64,000 nt of DNA, from contig JAEEWS010000010.1 in NCBI GenBank assembly GCA_016287765.1, forward strand, positions 15,388 through 79,387, read 5' to 3'. Shown piece by piece: positions 7,904 through 17,094 of the stretch. This DNA is from Lachnospiraceae bacterium (GTDB lineage: Bacteria > Bacillota_A > Clostridia > Lachnospirales > Lachnospiraceae). Made by a program: the position numbers and the translations under genes. How positions within the stretch are numbered: the first letter of the stretch is position 1; every line of letters begins with the position of its first letter. The notes under the pieces are model-generated. The model was not told the origin of the DNA. It did no database searches and worked only from the letters and a program-made list of their open reading frames with translations.

Positions 7904-8535
7904 TACTTATCCTCTGATGCTCTGAGCTTGTAGGAAAGTCTCATAAGACTTTCGGTAAGATGTACGTTTTCCTGTACCACATTATCCGGCAGAGAAAGAT
8001 CTGTAGGAGCAAAATTCCATATAGCCTTGATACCTGCCTTAACAAGATCGGCCGCTACTTGAGGTGCCGACTCCTTAGGTATTGTAATTGCAGCTATATC
8101 GATCTTGTTCTCCTTAAGGTAATCCTTAAAATCGTTCATATGAAACACGGGAACACCGTTAACACTCTTTCCCACCAGATTGGGAGAAACATCGAAAAGT
8201 GCTTTTATAACAAATCCTCTTTTTTCAAAATCGGCATAATTGGCCAGAGCTCTTCCGAGATTACCCGCACCGATCACGATCATCTCCTTCTTCCTGTCAA
8301 GGCCGAGGATCTTACCGATCTCAGTGTAAAGATATTCCACATTATAGCCGTAGCCCTGTTGTCCGAAGCCCCCAAAGTTATTAAGATCCTGACGGATCTG
8401 TGATGCCGTAACCCCCATCCTTTCACTGAGTTCCTTGGATGAAATCCTTACAACATCATGTGTCATCAGTTCTCCGAGATATCTGTAATAGCGGGGCAAT
8501 CTTCTTATAACAGCCGACGAAATCTCAGTACCCAT
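7903..8535 (-). CDS. rex: Redox-sensing transcriptional repressor Rex
   Basis: A 210-residue regulator that releases DNA when NADH/NAD+ rises. The N-terminal winged helix contains 'RLPRYYRYL' and 'ERMGVTASQIRQDLNNFGGF', the canonical Rex recognition region. The Rossmann domain has 'VIGAGNLGRALANY' and ends with the domain-swap helix 'LTESLMRLSYKL'. I place the start at ATG 8535 (MGTEISS), which has the ribosome site GAGGTGA just upstream; the in-frame ATG at 8556 lacks one. It follows the 601-aa gene by 24 bases. Typical length is 205-215 residues, agreeing with the shorter start. Confidence 0.93.
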   Translation of the reverse strand: MGTEISSAVIRRLPRYYRYLGELMTHDVVRISSKELSERMGVTASQIRQDLNNFGGFGQQGYGYNVEYLYTEIGKILGLDRKKEMIVIGAGNLGRALANYADFEKRGFVIKALFDVSPNLVGKSVNGVPVFHMNDFKDYLKENKIDIAAITIPKESAPQVAADLVKAGIKAIWNFAPTDLSLPDNVVQENVHLTESLMRLSYKLRASEDK

Positions 8536-8559
8536 TTTTTTCACCTCATCATTCAAGTC

Positions 8560-10365
8560 TTATTCGTATAGCAGGTCAAGCTTTCTTTCAAGCCTGTCTT
8601 CGGTTTCTCTTATCTTTCTTACCTTGTTAACGTATCTATATGCTCCGGCGTATTCACCCTGTTCTTCCACATAACAGTAGGAACCCACCATGTAAGCCAA
8701 TGCATTTGCTATCTGTTTAACCTGCTTTTTCTGACTCTTTGTCAGACTTCCGAATCCTCTGTTGCCCTTGGGAGCAATTACTTCAGCGAGATACATTTCC
8801 AGCTGAAGAAGATATTCACTCTTAATGAGGCATTTATTGATGATCTCATCGTTTGCGTTCTCAATGCGTTTAACATCGCCTTCATCGATCATGGCAAACA
8901 TCTTATCGGAAAGAGTTGATGCAGTGAATCTGACTGCGCCTGTATTTTTCTTCTTTCTACCAAGGTCCAGAAGAAGTGCAACCCAGGGAACCGTATCTCC
9001 TTCAGTTCTCTGATCTGCTTCCATGGAATAGATCCTGTCTCCGCATCTCATCTGTATGTTCAAAATGTCGGGATAACTGTCTCCTATAAGCTTTGAACGC
9101 CAAAGTGATGAACATAGTTCGCTGATACGCTCCTTATCCTTTCTTCCGGGATAAAAATGGTTTTCAGCCTCTACTGTCAGCACCGCATATCCGGAAACAT
9201 ATCTCTTGATATTCACTCTGCTGACTCTTAAAACGAATCTCTCTCTGTCTTTCTCGACCGAAAGCTTACCAAAGATCTCAACATTTGCGATCTTCTCGCT
9301 GCCCTTTTTCTCATTTGCCTCTTTGTTGTTTCCCACAAGAGTATATGAGATCCCGTAATCGTCATCGCACTTCCACATGGAATTTCCGGAGAAATTCTTT
9401 TCCCATGCGCTTTCCGAATTATAGCTTAAAGGAAGCCGGAAAGTGTGGATACTGTGGATCCTGTTATCATCAAAGCGTCCGAATCTTAAATCTTCCGCAT
9501 TCTTTATATAATCCCTGTAGGTCTCAAAATTTGTTTCCGCATTTCTCTTTCCCAATGCGGTAAGCATACTTTCCACTGAATAAATGATCCCTGTGGACAC
9601 TTCTCCCGTAAAGGTTTCCACCCTTTTAAAGAGGGCATATAACCTCACCTCAGTCCTATTGATCAAAATATCCGCTTCAGGGTATTTCTTAACAAAATTG
9701 CTGGCCTTGGATATAACAACATCATCATTGATCTGTCCGTGAAGCCTTACGTCTTCAATGATGTTCATATTCTCATCCGTGATACAGAAAATAAGTTCAG
9801 GGCCGGTAACCGGAGTTTCGTAGGATGTAAAGATGTGCATCTTCTTCTCACGCTTGATCTCGTTGGCCACCTCATGGAACTTTTCCTTAAGTTTTCTGCG
9901 GACTCCCGCTCCCATTTCCGGGATCTCATCAAAATCGGTCATGGGAATAACTCTAAGCATGCTTAAGCAATCTGTCATCCACTCATGAGGAAGACATTCC
10001 GAAGCCATCTCATTAAACATTCTCTTGGCTTTGGGATTACTCTTCTTTAACGGATCCACGAGATTAAGCATTACTTCCTTGGCATTGATCGCAAAATACC
10101 TGGTTTCCACACCGGAATTTCTGTATTCTACGATCTTGTCAAAAAACAGTCCTCTCAGATCCACATCTTCGGCAGGAACGGTTACGACATTTCCTTCGTC
10201 ATCCGTACCTTCATACGGAAGCGGCTGTGAGAAAACAATCTCTTCATTTCTAAAGCTCTTGTCACCCTTATAGTCAATTTGATAGAGGTAGACTTCATCA
10301 AGCATATAATCCTTGACAGTGACATCAATATATACATGCCGCAATACGGTTTTACTGAATTCCAT
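8560..10365 (-). CDS. Unrecognised 601-residue protein upstream of rex
   Basis: I do not recognise this protein by motif. It has no signal peptide or membrane helix and should be cytoplasmic. The first third is a mixed alpha/beta region; the middle is beta-rich ('ADILINRTEVRLYALFKR', 'GEVSTGIIYSVESML'); the last ~150 residues are helical and Lys/Arg-rich, ending 'RKIRETEDRLERKLDLLYE', which looks like a coiled coil. The start is ATG 10365 with SD CGGAGG five bases upstream; an earlier in-frame start lacks a ribosome site. A TTGCGG-N17-TATACT promoter lies just upstream, so this gene may head the rex-nnr-alr transcript. Function unknown. Confidence 0.8.
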   Translation of the reverse strand: MEFSKTVLRHVYIDVTVKDYMLDEVYLYQIDYKGDKSFRNEEIVFSQPLPYEGTDDEGNVVTVPAEDVDLRGLFFDKIVEYRNSGVETRYFAINAKEVMLNLVDPLKKSNPKAKRMFNEMASECLPHEWMTDCLSMLRVIPMTDFDEIPEMGAGVRRKLKEKFHEVANEIKREKKMHIFTSYETPVTGPELIFCITDENMNIIEDVRLHGQINDDVVISKASNFVKKYPEADILINRTEVRLYALFKRVETFTGEVSTGIIYSVESMLTALGKRNAETNFETYRDYIKNAEDLRFGRFDDNRIHSIHTFRLPLSYNSESAWEKNFSGNSMWKCDDDYGISYTLVGNNKEANEKKGSEKIANVEIFGKLSVEKDRERFVLRVSRVNIKRYVSGYAVLTVEAENHFYPGRKDKERISELCSSLWRSKLIGDSYPDILNIQMRCGDRIYSMEADQRTEGDTVPWVALLLDLGRKKKNTGAVRFTASTLSDKMFAMIDEGDVKRIENANDEIINKCLIKSEYLLQLEMYLAEVIAPKGNRGFGSLTKSQKKQVKQIANALAYMVGSYCYVEEQGEYAGAYRYVNKVRKIRETEDRLERKLDLLYE

Positions 10366-10397
10366 ATTATCCTCCGAAAAGTATAGTCTAAATAATA

Positions 10398-10426
10398 AGT
10401 ATACAAATTTTAAGAACAATCCGCAA
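10398..10426 (-). promoter_or_regulatory. Sigma-A-type promoter of the rex-alr run
   Basis: On the minus strand, TTGCGG (10421-10426) and TATACT (10398-10403) are separated by 17 bases. The predicted start is about 26 bases before the ATG at 10365, leaving a short leader with the CGGAGG ribosome site. It lies in the 91-base gap after the S1-protein gene, so it may add to read-through from upstream. Confidence 0.55.
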
Positions 10427-10456
10427 GGCTATTTTGCCATCTAAGCCCAAAGATTG

Positions 10457-11377
10457 CTATTTTTTTAACTTGATCCCTGCAAAAAGTCCTGCCATGGTCA
10501 CAGGCTCGTCGTCACCGAACATATATTCAGCCGGTGCCTCATCGATCTCATCCTCGACTTCATCCGCCTCATCCACTTCTTTAATGGAAAGAGAAAGCTT
10601 TCCGTCCTTAACATCTATGACCTTAACTTTGACTTTCTGACCAAGTTCAAGGACTTCCTTGGGGGATCTGATCCTCTTATTACTGATCTGCGAGATATGA
10701 ACCAGTCCCTGAAGACCATTACCTACCGACACAAAGGCTCCGTACTGCTCTATTCTCTCTACGGTACCTTCCGTTACAGTTCCCACGGGAATAAGGGCCA
10801 TCTTGGAATTTCTCTCTTCCTTTTCCTTTTCGAAAAGCACATCCTTAGCCGAAAGTACAAGTTTCTGAGTTGCTTCATCCACAGTGATCACCGTGACCTC
10901 AAGGGTTTTCCCCACATAGCTTTCCGTATCTTCAACATAGGAAATGGCAAGTTTTGAAGCAGGTATAAAAGCTCTGATACCTTCAAGATAAGTTACCACA
11001 CCTGCGTTGGTACTTGCCGCCACCTTAACCCTGACAACAGTCTTTTCCTTCTGCATTTCTTTAAGCTTGTCCCAGGCTAGAACATCATCGGCCTGCTTCT
11101 TTGAAAGAAGGATATTACCGTTTCTGTCCTCTCTTAAGACCATGGCTCTGATCTCATCTCCCACTGCCACATCTCCTTTTATGGAGAAACGGGGATCATT
11201 GGAAAGTTCATCGATCTTTATGATACCTTCCGCAAAATAATTAAGATCAAGTGTAACCTCGGTATCGGAAACTCCGATAACCGTTCCTGTCACTATATCT
11301 CCGGCGTTAACGGCTCTGAAAGACCCGTTGATCTCTTTTTCAAAATCCGCCATTGTCATGTTATTTTCGTCGCTCAT
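10457..11377 (-). CDS. S1-domain RNA-binding protein (RpsA-like, three S1 domains)
   Basis: A 306-residue protein with three S1 repeats: about residues 25-95 ('GDIVTGTVIGVSDTEVTLDL'), 110-180 (a divergent copy containing 'VVTYLEGIRAFIPASKL') and 195-270 ('GTVERIEQYGAFVSVGNGLQ', 'GLVHISQISNKRI'). It ends in an acidic tail and 'AGLFAGIKLKK'. It resembles the short Firmicutes ribosomal-protein-S1 homologues that bind mRNA or help initiation rather than the six-domain E. coli form. The ATG at 11377 is chosen because the ribosome site AGGAT is seven bases upstream; the in-frame ATG at 11386 lies inside that site. It follows the hexapeptide-repeat gene by 10 bases. Confidence 0.88.
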   Translation of the reverse strand: MSDENNMTMADFEKEINGSFRAVNAGDIVTGTVIGVSDTEVTLDLNYFAEGIIKIDELSNDPRFSIKGDVAVGDEIRAMVLREDRNGNILLSKKQADDVLAWDKLKEMQKEKTVVRVKVAASTNAGVVTYLEGIRAFIPASKLAISYVEDTESYVGKTLEVTVITVDEATQKLVLSAKDVLFEKEKEERNSKMALIPVGTVTEGTVERIEQYGAFVSVGNGLQGLVHISQISNKRIRSPKEVLELGQKVKVKVIDVKDGKLSLSIKEVDEADEVEDEIDEAPAEYMFGDDEPVTMAGLFAGIKLKK

Positions 11378-11387
11378 AATCTGCATC

Positions 11388-12059
11388 CTATCTTTTGATC
11401 ACTATTTCGTTCTGATTTTTGTATATATTGTTTCCGGGTACACAGCCTCTTACCGAAGAAAGAGGATAAATGTTTGTATGTGCCCCTATGACGGTTCCGG
11501 GATTAAGGACTGAACCGCAGCCCACTTCCACATTATCTCCCAGGACAGCTCCCATCTTTTTAAGCCCTGTCTCGTACTTCTCACCGCTTAAAACATCCTT
11601 CACAACAACAAGAGTCTTGTCTGACTTGACATTTGAGGTTATTGAGCCCGCTCCCATATGTGACTTATAGCCAAGGATAGAATCTCCCACATAATTGTAA
11701 TGAGGCACCTGTACATTATTAAACAGGATCACATTCTTTAATTCTGTAGAGTTTCCGACAACCGCCTTAGCCCCCACAAGGGCATTTCCTCTTATAAACG
11801 CACAATGTCTTACTTCCGCTTCTGCGCATATAATGCAGGGTCCCTTTATGTAAGCAGTGGGATAGACATTTGCACTCTTGTGGATCCATATGTCTTCTCC
11901 TCTTTTTTCATAATCCTCTCCCAGAGTTTCTCCGATCTTTAAGATGATCTCTCCGATATGGGGAAGTACCTGCCAGGGATAAACATACTTTCTGATCTCG
12001 TTTACGGCGATGGATTCATCTGTTAAGAATAACTTTTCAATACTGTAATCAACTATCAT
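11388..12059 (-). CDS. Left-handed beta-helix (hexapeptide) transferase, GlmU C-domain-like
   Basis: A 223-residue protein with an N-terminal helical cap and then a left-handed beta-helix of hexapeptide repeats ('GALVGAKAVVGNSTELKNV', 'NYVGDSILGYKSHMGAGSI', 'GAVLGDNVEVGCGSVLNPG', 'TVIGAHTNIYP'). It matches the UDP-N-acetylglucosamine pyrophosphorylase-like acyltransferases of clostridia, which resemble the acetyltransferase half of GlmU and lack the uridylyltransferase half. The acceptor sugar is unknown; a nucleotide sugar is likely. The ATG overlaps the topB stop (12056-12059), and the S1 gene follows closely. Confidence 0.8.
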   Translation of the reverse strand: MIVDYSIEKLFLTDESIAVNEIRKYVYPWQVLPHIGEIILKIGETLGEDYEKRGEDIWIHKSANVYPTAYIKGPCIICAEAEVRHCAFIRGNALVGAKAVVGNSTELKNVILFNNVQVPHYNYVGDSILGYKSHMGAGSITSNVKSDKTLVVVKDVLSGEKYETGLKKMGAVLGDNVEVGCGSVLNPGTVIGAHTNIYPLSSVRGCVPGNNIYKNQNEIVIKR

Positions 12060-14065
12060 TTGTAGTTCCTTTCCACGGAAATAAAGGCCTGATTTAAAGC
12101 TGAACCTATGTTACTGTTCTTTACCTTTTCGGTCATTCTGGTAACATAACTTTCCAGTTTTTCCATATATTCCTTACCTGTTATCTGTCCCTCTGCCACC
12201 TGTGTCAGTCCTTTTTCCCAGCTTGCCGTAAGGTCTGCGCGGAGCAGGGAAGAAATGGACCCCGTGACCACTTCATGAATGATCTCTCCCAACATGGTGG
12301 GTGAAAAGATCTGGGTCTTTTTATTCAGGTTAAGATACTTGATGTTTACCAATTTATTAAGTATCTCGGCTCTTGTGGCACTGGTTCCTATACCCGAACC
12401 CTTTATCTGGGCTCTCAGTTCTTCATCTTCAATAAACTGACCTGCATTTTCCATGGTCAGGATAAGAGAACCGGAGGTATACCTCTTTGGAGGAGAAGTC
12501 TTACCTTCTTTTATCTCCGTGCTTAATATATTCAGGATGTCACCTTTTTTGATCTTATTGATGGAATCGAGAAGTTCCGTGGATATCTCCGCATCTGCTG
12601 TTTCATCATCCTTTTTCCTGTCTTCATCGTTTTCATCCTGTTTTGCTGTCCCGTCCTTTTTCGGAGGCTTGGCCACCTTAAAATAGCCTTCGTCCTTAAG
12701 GGCCTTAAAGCTTGCAAAAAACCTTTCGTCTCCTGCCTTAAGCACTATGGAATCCTTACTGTAAACAGCAGGCGGAAAGAATATGCTTAAAAATCTTCTG
12801 GCTATAAGCTCATACACCTTTTGCTGCATCAGCCCCAGCTTGTCGAGACCGCCTATGCCCTGTCCGGTAGGTATGATGGCATAGTGATCCGTGATCTTTT
12901 TGTCGTCAACATATCTGGTCTTGGCCAGTCCCACGTATCTTTTTCCTTCCAATATCTCATTGGCAAATCCGGAAAGAGGTCCGAAGGCTTTAAGACCTGA
13001 AATGTTCTTTGCTATCTCCTTGGAGACTGCTGTTGAAAGGACTCTGGCATCTGTTCTGGGATAAGTCACCAGCTTCTTTTCATACAATTCCTGGATGATC
13101 TTAAGGGTCTCATCGGGACTGATCTTGAAAAGCCTTGAACAGTCGTTCTGTGCTTCGGCCAGATTGTACAGCAAAGGAGGATTTTTCTTTTCTTCTTTTT
13201 TTTCAAAGCTTTCAACTGCCGCCTGTTTTCCTTTAAGGCTTCCTATCAATTCTTCGGCGGTTTTTCTTTCATTAAAACCGTTCTCTTTATACATGAAGGG
13301 GGTATTGTAATACCTGCTGCCTTCCACTGCTCTGAACTCAGCTTCTATACCGGGCTCAGCCTTAAGTATCACTCTGTAAAAGGGAGTCTCTTTAAAATCC
13401 CGAATTTCTCTCTCTCTTCTGACCACCATTCCCAGGACACAGGTCATAACACGGCCCACGGAGATAGCTCCCATCTTATCCAGATTAAGAAATTTTCTGA
13501 CGTTGTATCCGTATTTTATGGACAATGCTCTGGAAAAATTGATACCCATGAGATAATCTTCCTTTGCCCTTAAAAAAGCGGCTTCCGAAAGATTGTCATA
13601 GGCATCCCAGGTTTTGGCCGTATCTATACCTCTTTTTATCTCTTCTTCCGTCTGAGAATCTATCCAGACTCTCTTTCTGACTTTCTCTGCAGGCACCTCC
13701 GCCATCATGTCCACAAGGCGGTAAATGTACTCTCCTTCACGCCCCGAGTCCGTGCATATGTATATAGTCTCCACATCGGGTCTGCAAAGCAGCCCCTTTA
13801 CTATATTGAATTGAGCCTTCACATTCGGAATGATCTCATATTTATACTTTTCCGGCAGAAAAGGCAAAGTTTCAAATCTCCATTTTGCCAGTTCCGGATC
13901 GTAAGCATCAGGATAACTCATGGTGACCAGATGTCCCACACACCAGGTGACCACCGTATTTTCCGACTCCTGATAGCCGTTTTGGCGCGAAAAATTCTCG
14001 TGCAGCGCCTTGGCAAATTCCTGGGCCACACTTGGCTTCTCCGCTATAAATAACCTTTTTCCCAT
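12056..14065 (-). CDS. topB: DNA topoisomerase III (type IA)
   Basis: A 669-residue single-strand-passing topoisomerase. The N-terminal Toprim domain has 'LFIAEKPSVAQEFAKAL' and the acidic motif 'DSGREGEYIYR', where the family usually has D-x-D-R-E-G-E. The catalytic tyrosine is in 'LVTYPRTDARVL' at about residue 333. 'GIGTSATRAEILNKLV' is the conserved C-terminal gate region. A charged insert rich in Lys, Asp and Glu lies at about residues 470-490. No zinc-ribbon cysteines follow the core, unlike many TopB proteins. The start ATG has SD AGAGG and lies 11 bases after the sulfotransferase-fold gene; the stop overlaps the next gene. Confidence 0.93.
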   Translation of the reverse strand: MGKRLFIAEKPSVAQEFAKALHENFSRQNGYQESENTVVTWCVGHLVTMSYPDAYDPELAKWRFETLPFLPEKYKYEIIPNVKAQFNIVKGLLCRPDVETIYICTDSGREGEYIYRLVDMMAEVPAEKVRKRVWIDSQTEEEIKRGIDTAKTWDAYDNLSEAAFLRAKEDYLMGINFSRALSIKYGYNVRKFLNLDKMGAISVGRVMTCVLGMVVRREREIRDFKETPFYRVILKAEPGIEAEFRAVEGSRYYNTPFMYKENGFNERKTAEELIGSLKGKQAAVESFEKKEEKKNPPLLYNLAEAQNDCSRLFKISPDETLKIIQELYEKKLVTYPRTDARVLSTAVSKEIAKNISGLKAFGPLSGFANEILEGKRYVGLAKTRYVDDKKITDHYAIIPTGQGIGGLDKLGLMQQKVYELIARRFLSIFFPPAVYSKDSIVLKAGDERFFASFKALKDEGYFKVAKPPKKDGTAKQDENDEDRKKDDETADAEISTELLDSINKIKKGDILNILSTEIKEGKTSPPKRYTSGSLILTMENAGQFIEDEELRAQIKGSGIGTSATRAEILNKLVNIKYLNLNKKTQIFSPTMLGEIIHEVVTGSISSLLRADLTASWEKGLTQVAEGQITGKEYMEKLESYVTRMTEKVKNSNIGSALNQAFISVERNYK

Positions 14066-14076
14066 TAATACCTCTG

Positions 14077-15960
14077 TTAATTCCCGGTTGCTTCACCGCT
14101 GTCGGTACCATTTTCTGCGACAACGTTTTCTCCTGAAGTACCGTTTTTGTAAACCACTATCTCTTTCGTAAAGAAATAGTCATATTGATCAAACTTACAG
14201 ATACCTACGTATGTAACGGAATCATCCGCAGGCGGATTGTCTTCTTCATACTCCAACTGTTCCAAAGTCTTTTTAACCACAGGCTTTGTAAACTTAAAGG
14301 AAGCGATCAGGTCGAACCAATTGTCATATTCATAAAATACGCTTTCATTACCGCTTACAAACAGCCAGTTTTCATTGCATTCCTGAAGTCTTGCATCCCG
14401 GGTGAGTTCGGGAAGCTTAATGGTTTCCGCAATACGGACCGTTTTTTCTTCCTCATCCGTAAGATACTTTATGTAGAAGCCAAATCCTTCTTCCTTTTTT
14501 TCATAGGTATAATTCAGATTTCTGTCCAGCGTCCAAATGTACTGACGGGACTGTCTGATCTTGTCATATTCTTCGTATCCCGCAATTTCCGTTGTGGTTG
14601 AAAAAGCAAAATTACCTTCATTGTCAAGATACATATCTTCATAAACCGTTCCGGTAAGTTCAGCCGGATCTCCCGCAAAATAAACAAGTCTGGGATCATT
14701 GTAGATCCTTCTGACCTTTATAAGAGAATCCAGCTTTTCAGCCGAAACCACAATGCAGTTATTTCCCAGATAGGACACGCCCGTAACTCCTATCCAGTCT
14801 GCATCTTTTCTTCTCACATGATAATCGCCGAGAAGCTTGGCAAAATCTATAAGCATATAGATATCATCGTCGGCAAAATCTATGATGACCACACAGTCTC
14901 TTACAGAACCCAATCTGTCTTCCCTGTTCTCACTTCTGTCCTTTCTCGTTGCCGTAGCGAGAATATTTCCCTTATCATCAACGCACCAATCGCCTGTAAG
15001 GGTATAATCGTTTATCCTGTAGATGTGAGTAACTTCGCCGAGAGAGTTGATCCGTACAAGCTTGTTGGCCGAAACAAAAAGATAGATCTCCCCGTCCTTC
15101 ACATAGAGCTTCTTTGAAAACGTATCTTCGAGAGGGATCTCGCTTCTCAGATAGCCGTCGTTATCATAAAGCTTTACATAGGAGGTGTAATCGTTCTTCT
15201 TGCAGAAGACTGCATATATGCCCTCTTCCAGGGTAACATCGCTTGCATTCGTAACATGGGTCTCGCCCAATTCATCGGTAACTGTCTTTACTCCTGCTGT
15301 AACTTCCAGTTTTTCTTCATTCACGGATACCACATTTCCAAAATTGTAATAGAATCTGCGGATCCTTACATTACCATTCTCATCCGTAAGCCTGAGAGTT
15401 ATGATATTGGTCTCATTGGGAACCAGCCCCACAATGGCAAACTCATGGATATAAGATGTTCCTACCAGAGCTGTTGAGCCGTTTGCGAGTTGACGTTCTT
15501 CCGTGGACGCAGCAACATAACCGCCAAAATCAGGTGCGGCGGAAGTGAGCGCGGAAGTGTGCACTGTATAGGAAACAGCGCAAGGAAAATCCGTTTCAAA
15601 ATAGGTGTAAAGAGATTGGGTATTGGTGCAAAAAGGATTAAGGATCAAAAGAGGATTGTCTTCGTTGTAATCTCCTACTTCTATCAGGATATTTATTCTG
15701 TCGCGCACCAGTTTTTGAAATTCATAAGAATATATTTCCGAAATACTGCTGTATGAAAAAAGATTCTCCGCAATGGTTGCGGTGATCTCTCTGTTTCTTG
15801 TGGAGTCCTCTTCATATTCTTCTTTAAATTGTGTCTGAACATCATCCTTGTCCGACTGCTTCTCGGAAAAAGAAACAAGTCCCGTTGCATACACAATGAC
15901 GCCCAAAAGCACTATGCTTAAGATCGCTATTACTATGAGAATCCCGTTAACCTTCTTCAT
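14077..15960 (-). CDS. Membrane-anchored arylsulfotransferase-family protein, catalytic residues apparently missing
   Basis: A 627-residue protein with an N-terminal transmembrane anchor (about residues 5-27) and a large extracytoplasmic beta-propeller-like domain. An N-terminal sandwich with 'NPFCTNTQSLYTYFETDF' and 'EFAIVGLVPNETNIITLRL', then 'DWIGVTGVSYLGNNCIVVSA', resembles the arylsulfate sulfotransferase family (PF05935 type). In active enzymes the corresponding site reads D-W-x-H-x-N-S and is followed by S-S-R; here His and Arg are replaced (Gly/Val/Thr and Ala-Glu). The protein may bind rather than transfer sulfate. The ATG at 15960 follows SD GAGGAA. It precedes topB by 11 bases. Family membership is moderately sure; function is not. 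Confidence 0.6.
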   Translation of the reverse strand: MKKVNGILIVIAILSIVLLGVIVYATGLVSFSEKQSDKDDVQTQFKEEYEEDSTRNREITATIAENLFSYSSISEIYSYEFQKLVRDRINILIEVGDYNEDNPLLILNPFCTNTQSLYTYFETDFPCAVSYTVHTSALTSAAPDFGGYVAASTEERQLANGSTALVGTSYIHEFAIVGLVPNETNIITLRLTDENGNVRIRRFYYNFGNVVSVNEEKLEVTAGVKTVTDELGETHVTNASDVTLEEGIYAVFCKKNDYTSYVKLYDNDGYLRSEIPLEDTFSKKLYVKDGEIYLFVSANKLVRINSLGEVTHIYRINDYTLTGDWCVDDKGNILATATRKDRSENREDRLGSVRDCVVIIDFADDDIYMLIDFAKLLGDYHVRRKDADWIGVTGVSYLGNNCIVVSAEKLDSLIKVRRIYNDPRLVYFAGDPAELTGTVYEDMYLDNEGNFAFSTTTEIAGYEEYDKIRQSRQYIWTLDRNLNYTYEKKEEGFGFYIKYLTDEEEKTVRIAETIKLPELTRDARLQECNENWLFVSGNESVFYEYDNWFDLIASFKFTKPVVKKTLEQLEYEEDNPPADDSVTYVGICKFDQYDYFFTKEIVVYKNGTSGENVVAENGTDSGEATGN

Positions 15961-16121
15961 GTCGTTCCTCGTAAAAAAAGTGCCGTAATAATACCGTTTT
16001 GCCCTATTGCCATGCCTGAGCACTTAAAAAGCCGCCAAAAGCCGACTTTTTGATATACGGAAATTATTATAGCACTTTAAAAAACCATTGTCACTTTATT
16101 TAGGAAATTTGTCACCACCAA

Positions 16122-16250
16122 GTTACTGTTCACAGATATACAACATGAGCAATGGAGCGAAGCGGATTGCGAGTGTACGACAATGGGAAGGCCCGCCACG
16201 AAGTAGGGAAAGGCCCCCATTTTATTGTGGTAGGTCATGTGAACTGTAAC
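16122..16250. repeat. Structured palindromic intergenic element
   Basis: A 129-base element bounded by inverted arms GTTACTGTTCACA (16122-16134) and TGTGAACTGTAAC (16238-16250), 12 of 13 paired. Inside are GCAAT...ATTGC around 'GGAGCGAAGCGG', and a larger imperfect stem AATGGGAAGGCC / GGCCCCCATT. It has no coding content and fills most of the space between an anchored protein gene and an esterase stop. It resembles the dispersed palindromes seen in Lachnospiraceae intergenic regions; no second full copy is in this window. The rest of 15961-16269 shows nothing else. Confidence 0.6.
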
Positions 16251-16269
16251 GGCATGAAAGCTTGCTCTT

Positions 16270-17094
16270 TTATTCTCCGAACAAACGGATCAGGAAGTCT
16301 GACGCAAGCTCAGGCCATTGAGCTATCTCCCTGATCATTCCGGGAGCTCCGTCCCTATTGGTCTCCGCTGCAGCAAGCGAGAGTCCGTGGCCTCCCTTCG
16401 GGAATATGTGAAGCTCACAGGGAACTTCATTCTCTTTAAGCGCCAAAGCATAAAACAGCGAGTTCTGAACCGGAACCGCATTGTCTTCAAAGGTGTGCCA
16501 GATAAAGGTAGGCGGATTGTCCTTTGTTACCCTGTTTTCAAGGGATACATACTTCTCTGTCTCAGAGCTGAATCTCGATCCCAGAAGATTTTTGATACTG
16601 TCCTTATGAGCCCATTTTCCGGAGGTTATGACCGGATAACAAAGCAATGCGGCATTTGGCTTTCCCGCATCCCTTTTTGCGCCTATAAGTCCGAGGGCTT
16701 CTTCATTGTTGTAATCGCATGAAACGTTGGCAGCCAGATGTCCTCCCGCAGAAAAACCGCAAATGGCGATCTTATCCGGATCCACATGCCAGTTATCCGC
16801 ATTTTCCCTTATGGTCTTGATAGCAAGAAGCGCCTGGGAAAGGGCTACGGGATACTCTGCACCGGAGGGTGAACAGGAATAATCCAGCACAAAGCACTGA
16901 AATCCATGGCCGGCAAAACGTATGGCCACAGGCTCGGCTTCTCTGGGTGAAGTCCAGGCATAAGCTCCTCCGGGACAGATAAGAATGGTCTTTCTCTTTC
17001 TGTTAATGTCCACTTCATTGAAATTATCAAGAATGTAACCTGTAAGCATAGCAGTGAAGCCTTTTACGGTTATCTCTCTCTTTACTATCTCCAT
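16270..17094 (-). CDS. Alpha/beta hydrolase, acetyl-esterase (BD-FAE/Axe-like)
   Basis: A 274-residue cytoplasmic esterase. It shows an oxyanion loop 'ICPGGAYAWTS', the nucleophile elbow 'CGFSAGGHLAA', the acid Asp in 'TFEDNAVPVQN' and the catalytic His in 'FPKGGHGLS'. This pattern is typical of acetylxylan or sugar acetyl esterases of gut Firmicutes and of bifunctional feruloyl/acetyl esterases; the exact acyl group is unknown. The start at 17094 is supported by SD AGGAG seven bases upstream. The first 68 bases overlap the end of the heparinase-fold gene in another frame, so the two are likely co-transcribed. No signal peptide: it would act on imported oligosaccharides. Confidence 0.8.
   Translation of the reverse strand: MEIVKREITVKGFTAMLTGYILDNFNEVDINRKRKTILICPGGAYAWTSPREAEPVAIRFAGHGFQCFVLDYSCSPSGAEYPVALSQALLAIKTIRENADNWHVDPDKIAICGFSAGGHLAANVSCDYNNEEALGLIGAKRDAGKPNAALLCYPVITSGKWAHKDSIKNLLGSRFSSETEKYVSLENRVTKDNPPTFIWHTFEDNAVPVQNSLFYALALKENEVPCELHIFPKGGHGLSLAAAETNRDGAPGMIREIAQWPELASDFLIRLFGE

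Noticed and set aside
16152..16334. Plus-strand frame of 60 codons in the structured element
   Set aside because: It is explained by the nested palindromes and has no ribosome site.
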